From: Porphyromonadaceae bacterium UBA7207
Lineage (GTDB): Bacteria; Bacteroidota; Bacteroidia; Bacteroidales; Muribaculaceae
Length of the DNA: 10,712 bases
Reading direction: 5' to 3'
Assembly (NCBI GenBank): GCA_002490635.1
Contig: DKUJ01000034.1
Location: forward strand, 1 to 10,712
Part shown: in pieces, positions 6,638-10,712 of the stretch
Numbering within the stretch: the stretch's first letter is position 1
Layout of the letters: each line of letters opens with the position of its first letter
Program-made: the position numbers and the translations under genes
Notes under the pieces: model-generated
Told to the model about the DNA's origin: nothing
The model's database searches: none
What the model saw: the letters and a program-made list of their open reading frames with translations, nothing else

Positions 6638-8877
6638 CAGAATTTCACGGTCACGGTGGCCAGTACGTTTGTGGGAGCCTGCGCGGCATAGCCGGCATAG
6701 CGGTAGATTGTTTTCTCGCCGTTTTCGCCTACGGTGTATCCGGCTCCGGCATAGCCGTTGTTCTCGTATTTCTCGTTGAAGATGTTATAGACACTCAGGC
6801 CCAGGCGGAGTTCGCGGAGTCCGAGCACGCTGCCGAAGCTGTAGCCGAGATTGAGGTCGGAGACGAAGTAGGCGTCGAGCATCTGCTCGCGCGACTGCGC
6901 GTTGCTGAGGAACTGGCGGCTAACATAATGGCTCTGCAGGGAGGCGTCGAGTCCGCGCCAGTGGAAGTTGAAGGCGTTGTTGAATAGTACTGACGGCGAG
7001 AAGGCTATGGTGGTGGTGCCGAGTTCGCGCGTGATGGGGTTGGTCCATTCGTCCTCGTAGATGTATTCCACGAAATTCTTTATTCGGTTGCGGGAGAATG
7101 TTGCGTTCAGCTGCCAGTCGAACCATTTGCATGGTTTTAGTGCGGCCTGCAGCTCTATGCCCATGCGGTAGCTTTCGGGAACGTTCACGCTCAGCGGGTT
7201 TCCGGTGTCGGATAGCTGGCCGGTGAGCACGAGCTGGTCCTTGTAGTCCATGTAGTAGAGGTTCACGCCGGCGGTGAAGAGGGAGTGGGAGTAGGTGTAG
7301 CCGAGTTCGTAGTCGAAAAGGCGTTCGGGTCGTGGGTCGTGGCTGCGGTCGCCGTCGGTGAAGTTGTCGCGCACGGGTTCCTTGTGCGCCACGCTCCAGG
7401 AGGCGAATGCGCGGTGGTGGCGTCCGTCGCTGAAGTTGATGCCGACCTTGGGATTGAAGAAGTCGTAGATTCGGTGGATGTCGAGAGCTGCCATGGCTCC
7501 AGTGTTCCAGTCGTAGTTGTCGCTCACGCCGTCGATTCTGTAGTTGATGTGGCGGTACTGGAGGTCGGCGAAGGCGCTGAACTCGCGGCTGAGCGACACA
7601 TTTGCGCGTCCATAGATGTTGGCGTCGAATTTGTTGCCGGTGTTGTTGTAGTACTGCTGGAGCGGGTCGATGGCGCCGAGGTAGTTGCGCACCCATTTGA
7701 TTTGTCCGAAATGGCGGCCGTGGAAGTTGTTCACGCCTCCGCCGAGCACGGTTTCGAGTCGTCCGCGAGTGTAGTTGAGGGTGGCGTTGCCGCCTACGAA
7801 ATCGTTGTCGTTGAATTTTAGGCGTATGAGGTCGCTTTTCTCGATGGTGTTTCCTTCGGCATCGACGAAGGGTGCCAGGCCGTATTCCACGAGTGTGCGG
7901 CGTGTCTTGTACTGGTCGTAGTGTCCGTCGCCTTTGGTGTAGAAGAGAGTGGCGGTGAGGCGCAGGTGCCTGGTTATCTCCTGGCCGAGGTGCAGCTGGA
8001 AGTGGTGCTGTGTGAAGTAGTCCTTCTGGTCGGGATAGTATGCCTTGGCTCCGTCGGTGGCGGTGTATTCGCCGCAGGGGTTGTATCGGCGGCCGTATTT
8101 TTCCATGTCTTCTCTGGATGCGTAGTCCCATGCCATGTAGGTTTCCTCCTTGCCACCGAAGGCGAGCAGTCGCAGCGATGTTCCGGCATTGGAATATGCC
8201 ACCTGTCCGAGGTAGCTCCAGAGTTTGGAGGATGCGCGGTCGATGTATCCGTCGCTTCCTATGTGGCTTATTCTGGCGTCGATTGTCCAGTGGTTGCCGA
8301 GCAGGCCGGAACCAACTCTGAGGCTTTGCTTATTGGTGTTGTAGCTGCCGTATGCGCCGGCGAATTCGGCGTATGCGTCGGGCACGGGTGCGGCGGTGAT
8401 CATGTTTATGCTTGCGCCGAAGGCTCCGGCGCCGTTGGTGCTTGTTCCGACTCCGCGCTGTATCTGGATGTCGCGGAGCGATGATGCGAGGTCGGGCATG
8501 TTGACCCAGTAGACGTTGTGGCTTTCGCCGTCGTTGACGGGCACGCCGTTGGCGGTGATGTTGATTCGGGATGCGTCCGTTCCGCGGATGCGCAGGGCGC
8601 TGTAGCCTACGCCTCCGCCGGCATCGGATGTTGCCGTGAGTGAGGGTGTCATTGAAAGCAGGAACGGGATGTCGCGGCCGTCGTTGGATTTCTCAATCTG
8701 TTCGGCGGTTACAACACTGAAAGCAACGGGCGTTGTCTCCGAGGCACGGTTTGCCGCCACCTCTATGCCTCTCAGGGCGATTGTGTCGGAGGATTGTGAA
8801 TGCCCTGTTGCAGGGGTATTCGCTGCCATCTGCATGGCTACTGCTGCGGCGAAGCCGCAAAGCAAGATTTTTTTCAT
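6637..8877 (-). CDS. TonB-dependent outer membrane receptor, probable thiamine uptake
   Basis: A 746-aa outer membrane receptor. It begins with a signal peptide (MKKILLCGFAAAVAMQMAAN). A plug domain spans about residues 48-162, with LRIRGTDASRINITANGVPV (95-114) and QRGVGTSTNGAGAFGASINM (140-159). A long beta-barrel follows and ends in VTVKF with the terminal Phe typical of outer membrane proteins. There is no N-terminal carboxypeptidase-like extension, so it is not a SusC-type protein. The TPP riboswitch directly upstream and the coupled PnuT gene indicate thiamine or a phosphate ester as cargo, the role given to Omr1-type receptors in Bacteroidetes. The in-frame GTG at 8976 lies within the riboswitch and would spoil the signal peptide, so ATG 8877 is chosen. 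Energy would come from ExbBD-TonB, of which tonB and exbD lie just upstream. Confidence 0.92.
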   Translation of the reverse strand: MKKILLCGFAAAVAMQMAANTPATGHSQSSDTIALRGIEVAANRASETTPVAFSVVTAEQIEKSNDGRDIPFLLSMTPSLTATSDAGGGVGYSALRIRGTDASRINITANGVPVNDGESHNVYWVNMPDLASSLRDIQIQRGVGTSTNGAGAFGASINMITAAPVPDAYAEFAGAYGSYNTNKQSLRVGSGLLGNHWTIDARISHIGSDGYIDRASSKLWSYLGQVAYSNAGTSLRLLAFGGKEETYMAWDYASREDMEKYGRRYNPCGEYTATDGAKAYYPDQKDYFTQHHFQLHLGQEITRHLRLTATLFYTKGDGHYDQYKTRRTLVEYGLAPFVDAEGNTIEKSDLIRLKFNDNDFVGGNATLNYTRGRLETVLGGGVNNFHGRHFGQIKWVRNYLGAIDPLQQYYNNTGNKFDANIYGRANVSLSREFSAFADLQYRHINYRIDGVSDNYDWNTGAMAALDIHRIYDFFNPKVGINFSDGRHHRAFASWSVAHKEPVRDNFTDGDRSHDPRPERLFDYELGYTYSHSLFTAGVNLYYMDYKDQLVLTGQLSDTGNPLSVNVPESYRMGIELQAALKPCKWFDWQLNATFSRNRIKNFVEYIYEDEWTNPITRELGTTTIAFSPSVLFNNAFNFHWRGLDASLQSHYVSRQFLSNAQSREQMLDAYFVSDLNLGYSFGSVLGLRELRLGLSVYNIFNEKYENNGYAGAGYTVGENGEKTIYRYAGYAAQAPTNVLATVTVKF

Positions 8878-8883
8878 AAAATG

Positions 8884-8980
8884 TTTCGCTACGCCGGTAT
8901 TATCCGGATCAGGTTCAAAGGGTATGATCTCAGCTTCGCCGACTGCTCCCTCCGGAGCTGTCATCGGGCGTGGCACCCCT
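8884..8980 (-). promoter_or_regulatory. TPP (THI-box) riboswitch
   Basis: Read on the minus strand, the aptamer begins GGGGTGCC (8979-8972) and has a long P3 arm (about 8970-8937) with a GCTCC/GGAGC tip. The pyrimidine-sensing CTGAGA follows (8933-8928), then ACCC (8923-8920). The pyrophosphate-sensing arm, GAACCTGATCCGGATAATACC, is carried in the region 8916-8896, followed by GGCGTAGCGAA (8896-8886). These are the conserved TPP-sensor elements in the right order. The aptamer ends only about 7 bases before the receptor ATG (8877) and leaves no room for a separate terminator hairpin. Control by hiding the ribosome landing site is therefore more likely than attenuation. Thiamine pyrophosphate would switch off the receptor-pnuT operon. 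Confidence 0.96.
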
Positions 8981-9001
8981 AAAAATTAGTTTACCGAGCG
9001 G

Positions 9002-9032
9002 CAAAAGTAGGCATTTGTGCTGAATCAGCAAA
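9002..9032 (-). promoter_or_regulatory. Bacteroidetes-type promoter of the thiamine uptake operon
   Basis: On the minus strand, TTTG (9032-9029), a 19-base spacer and TACTTTTG (9009-9002) match the Bacteroidetes consensus exactly. Transcription would start near 8996, about 16 bases before the TPP aptamer. A 13-bp dyad (9018-9030) touches the -33 box and lies mostly in the spacer. Confidence 0.8.
9018..9030. promoter_or_regulatory. 13-bp dyad in the promoter spacer
   Basis: TGCTGA, A, TCAGCA is a perfect dyad with 6-bp arms. It overlaps the -33 TTTG and extends into the spacer of the thiamine operon promoter. A transcription factor could act here in addition to the riboswitch, but a dyad this short may be chance. 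Confidence 0.3.
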
Positions 9033-9072
9033 GAAGGCCGCATTTTTTCGTGATAATGCGATATAATAAAGA

Positions 9073-9104
9073 AATGGCGCCTTGCCTCGGGGCAGGGCGC
9101 CATT
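9073..9104 (-). terminator. Strong hairpin terminator after tonB
   Basis: A continuous 14-bp stem (9073-9086 with 9091-9104, one G-T pair) closes on a 4-base loop. It is GC-rich and reads AATGGCGCC at its base. On the minus strand it is followed by a T-rich stretch (TTTATTATA complement region 9061-9072). It starts 24 bases after the tonB stop, so it ends the exbD-tonB transcript and separates it from the thiamine operon promoter at 9032-9002. Confidence 0.85.
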
Positions 9105-9127
9105 CTATGGAATTTCAAAAGCTATGC

Positions 9128-9976
9128 TTATTGGAGTTTGAATGTAACCGGGAGTGTGTAGGTAACTTTTACGGGCTGGCCGTTGTTACGTCCGGGTACC
9201 CAGGTGGGCATCGCGGAAACCACGCGTACGGCTTCGCGGTCGAGAGCGGGATGACGGGGGCGAACAACGCGAACGTTTGTGATGCTGCCGTCTTTACCTA
9301 CCACGAATTCAACAACTACGCGACCCTGGGCACCTTCTTCGGATGCGGCCGGGGGATAAACGATGTTGTTGCTGAGCCAGGTGTACATTGCGGCTTCGCC
9401 ACCGGGGAAGCTTGGCTTCTGTTCCACCAGTGCTATGCTGAGTGGTTCGTCATCGACTACGGGTTCAGCGATAACCTGCTCTTTGACCTCGATTTTGTTA
9501 AGGTCGTTCACACCTTCGGTGATGTCGACGGTGCCGAGCTGGGCTTCGTTCTCGCGGATGTCTTCCTGGTTCTTGACCTGCTTGTCCTCTTCGATTTCCT
9601 CGTCCTGGACGATGAGCAGGTCGGTTACCTGCTGGGAGTTTGCAACTTCTTCAGGAGCGATGATTTCTTCGGGTTCGGGAAGTTCGAAGATTTCCTCCTC
9701 CTGGATTTCCTCTTCAAATTCCTCTGCGTCGAATGTTGTCATTTCCTGTTCTGTGGCGGTGACAATCTGTTCTTCCTCGGCGCGTTTGAACACGTCGTTA
9801 ACGCTGAGGATGAGCAGAACGAGAATAACCGCAACAGCAGCCAGCACCCATACAATGGCTTTAGTGTGGCGCGCGGGGGATGTCTGTCGGAGCACATATG
9901 CACCGAATTCCTTGTTCTTGCCTTCGAATACTATGTCGCGCCACTCTTTTGAGGTAAGATCTACGTCTTTTGCCAT
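9128..9976 (-). CDS. tonB: TonB energy-transducing protein
   Basis: A 282-aa TonB. A cytoplasmic N-terminus of about 40 residues (MAKDVDLTSKEWRDIVFEGK) precedes a single membrane anchor at 41-58. A periplasmic linker spans about 60-185. The C-terminal TonB domain (187-282) starts KPSFPGGEAAMYTWLSNN, contains GRVVVEFVVGKDGSI and ends YTLPVTFKLQ. TonB passes proton-motive energy from the ExbBD motor to outer membrane receptors such as the one at 6637-8877. The linker is unusually acidic (for example EEFEEEIQEEEIFELPEPEE, 85-104) instead of the Pro/Lys-rich spacer of enterobacterial TonB. The gene starts 12 bases after exbD ends, so they form one operon. A strong hairpin terminator follows. Confidence 0.95.
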   Translation of the reverse strand: MAKDVDLTSKEWRDIVFEGKNKEFGAYVLRQTSPARHTKAIVWVLAAVAVILVLLILSVNDVFKRAEEEQIVTATEQEMTTFDAEEFEEEIQEEEIFELPEPEEIIAPEEVANSQQVTDLLIVQDEEIEEDKQVKNQEDIRENEAQLGTVDITEGVNDLNKIEVKEQVIAEPVVDDEPLSIALVEQKPSFPGGEAAMYTWLSNNIVYPPAASEEGAQGRVVVEFVVGKDGSITNVRVVRPRHPALDREAVRVVSAMPTWVPGRNNGQPVKVTYTLPVTFKLQ

Positions 9977-9988
9977 AACTGCAATCTT

Positions 9989-10712
9989 TTAGGGGTTAGG
10001 AGTAGATGCTTGTGCCTGAGCGTTCGCAGTTGCCTGCTGACGCACGGTGGGGCGGATAATAGTCTCGTTGTTGGCACGCTCGTACTGCTGGAGCAGGAGG
10101 GTATCGGTGTGAGTGGGAAGCTCGATGCTGTAACGTGAAATCTGGTTGATGTTCATTTCGTCGATAGCATTGATGAGACCCTCGTAGGTGGTGTTGGGAC
10201 CGGGTTTGATTACCACAACAGGACGAGTCTTTGTGGAGTCGGAAGCGTTTTTCTTAGCTTCGCGGTCGAACTCTTCCTTGGTTATCTCGCGGTTTTTCCA
10301 CCGCTCCTTGAGCTGCTGGTATGCCGCCATAACTTCCTGGTTCTTGTTCAGGAGGATTCGGCGTATGCCCTGTGCCTCGCGGTTCACATTGCCTATGAAC
10401 TGTTCGCGGCGCAGGTAGTTGGGTGTGGCAAAAGTGGTGTCGGCAATACCTTCGTAGTAGTAGATATTGTGGACTGTCTTGCCGGTCTCGGCATCGACGG
10501 CGGGGGTGTCGCCGTTGTATTCGGTGTCGAGAATCAGAGTGATGGCTTCGGACTGTTTAGCCTGGCTCTGCTGTTCCTTGCGGACTTCCTCGTTTGTGGG
10601 GAGGATAATCTGCAGAGTCTGGCTCTTAATCATGGTTGTACACAGCATGAAGAAGGTAATCAGAAGCATGTTCATGTCCACCATGGGTGTAAAGTCCACA
10701 TGGATGGCGATC
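9989..10712 (-). CDS. exbD: ExbD/TolR-family biopolymer transport protein (5' end outside window)
   Basis: 240 residues are visible, and the true start lies beyond the right edge. The codons before the GTG at 10699 read in frame as I-A-I-H-V-D-F-T-P-M-V-D, the usual sequence just before and at the start of the ExbD membrane helix, so that GTG is an internal Val. The helix carries the conserved Asp of MVDMNMLLITFFM, which takes part in proton use. The periplasmic part is longer than in enterobacterial ExbD (about 140 aa in total). It includes a charged segment (QQLKERWKNREITKEEFDRE) and a TolR-like fold, RPVVVIKPGPNTTYEGLINA to ISRYSIELP. Long ExbD forms of this kind are typical of Bacteroidetes, where two exbD genes often sit between exbB and tonB. 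Its neighbour tonB is 12 bases downstream. Confidence 0.93.
   Translation of the reverse strand, partial: IAIHVDFTPMVDMNMLLITFFMLCTTMIKSQTLQIILPTNEEVRKEQQSQAKQSEAITLILDTEYNGDTPAVDAETGKTVHNIYYYEGIADTTFATPNYLRREQFIGNVNREAQGIRRILLNKNQEVMAAYQQLKERWKNREITKEEFDREAKKNASDSTKTRPVVVIKPGPNTTYEGLINAIDEMNINQISRYSIELPTHTDTLLLQQYERANNETIIRPTVRQQATANAQAQASTPNP

Noticed and set aside
7285..8484. Plus-strand open frames antisense to the TonB-dependent receptor
   Set aside because: They are Val/Ala/Glu-rich mirror products of the barrel codons with no independent start signals.
8878..8976. N-terminal extension of the receptor through the riboswitch (GTG at 8976)
   Set aside because: The stretch is the TPP aptamer, and starting there would bury the signal peptide that begins at 8877.
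9017..9952. 311-codon plus-strand frame antisense to tonB
   Set aside because: It is rich in Phe, Cys and Leu because it is the complement of the acidic TonB linker codons. The tonB frame is certain.
1..10712. CRISPR arrays, tRNA or rRNA genes, IS elements
   Set aside because: No regular repeat-spacer pattern, cloverleaf, rRNA segment or transposase was seen. The only repeated short sequences are the dyads and half-sites listed above.

Overview
The window looks like a chromosomal segment of a gut-type member of the Bacteroidales; a Muribaculaceae-like genome is a guess from gene style and base composition. The signs are two exact Bacteroidetes promoters (TTG/TTTG, 19-20 bases, TAnnTTTG), a Bacteroidetes-type TonB carboxy-terminal domain beginning KPSFPGGEAAMYTWL, a TPP riboswitch ahead of a TonB-dependent receptor and a PnuC-family transporter, and an AAA_14/DUF4143 ATPase. 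Base composition is uneven: 25 of 60 bases are G or C at 301-360 (ATPase), 37 of 60 at 2041-2100 (phage-type gene) and 32 of 60 at 7501-7560 (receptor).

Layout, left to right. Positions 1-171 hold a hairpin terminator, then a promoter carrying two 18-bp dyads of the same sequence family, one over each promoter half. This drives a complete 423-aa ATPase (172-1443, plus strand). A 318-base spacer (1444-1761) has a probable terminator and a cluster of GTGAACA-type repeats. Next come two large overlapping plus-strand genes: a beta-rich 796-aa protein of phage-virion style (1762-4152) and a terminase large subunit with all expected catalytic residues (4145-6019). No portal, capsid, integrase or other phage gene lies with them.

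The rest is on the minus strand. A classic promoter and TPP riboswitch (9032 down to about 8884) control a TonB-dependent outer membrane receptor (8877-6637) and a translationally coupled PnuC/PnuT transporter (6637-6011). The transporter's end overlaps the end of the terminase gene by 9 bases. Upstream in the same direction are tonB (9976-9128) and an exbD (cut by the window edge), with a strong terminator after tonB.

The minus-strand genes form a coherent thiamine-uptake picture: ExbD/TonB energise outer membrane receptors, the riboswitch-controlled receptor brings thiamine into the periplasm, and PnuT takes it across the inner membrane. The plus-strand pair is the accessory part: an apparently intact packaging motor and a virion-like protein with no surrounding prophage. 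That pair and the tandem-operator promoter of the ATPase are the most interesting items.
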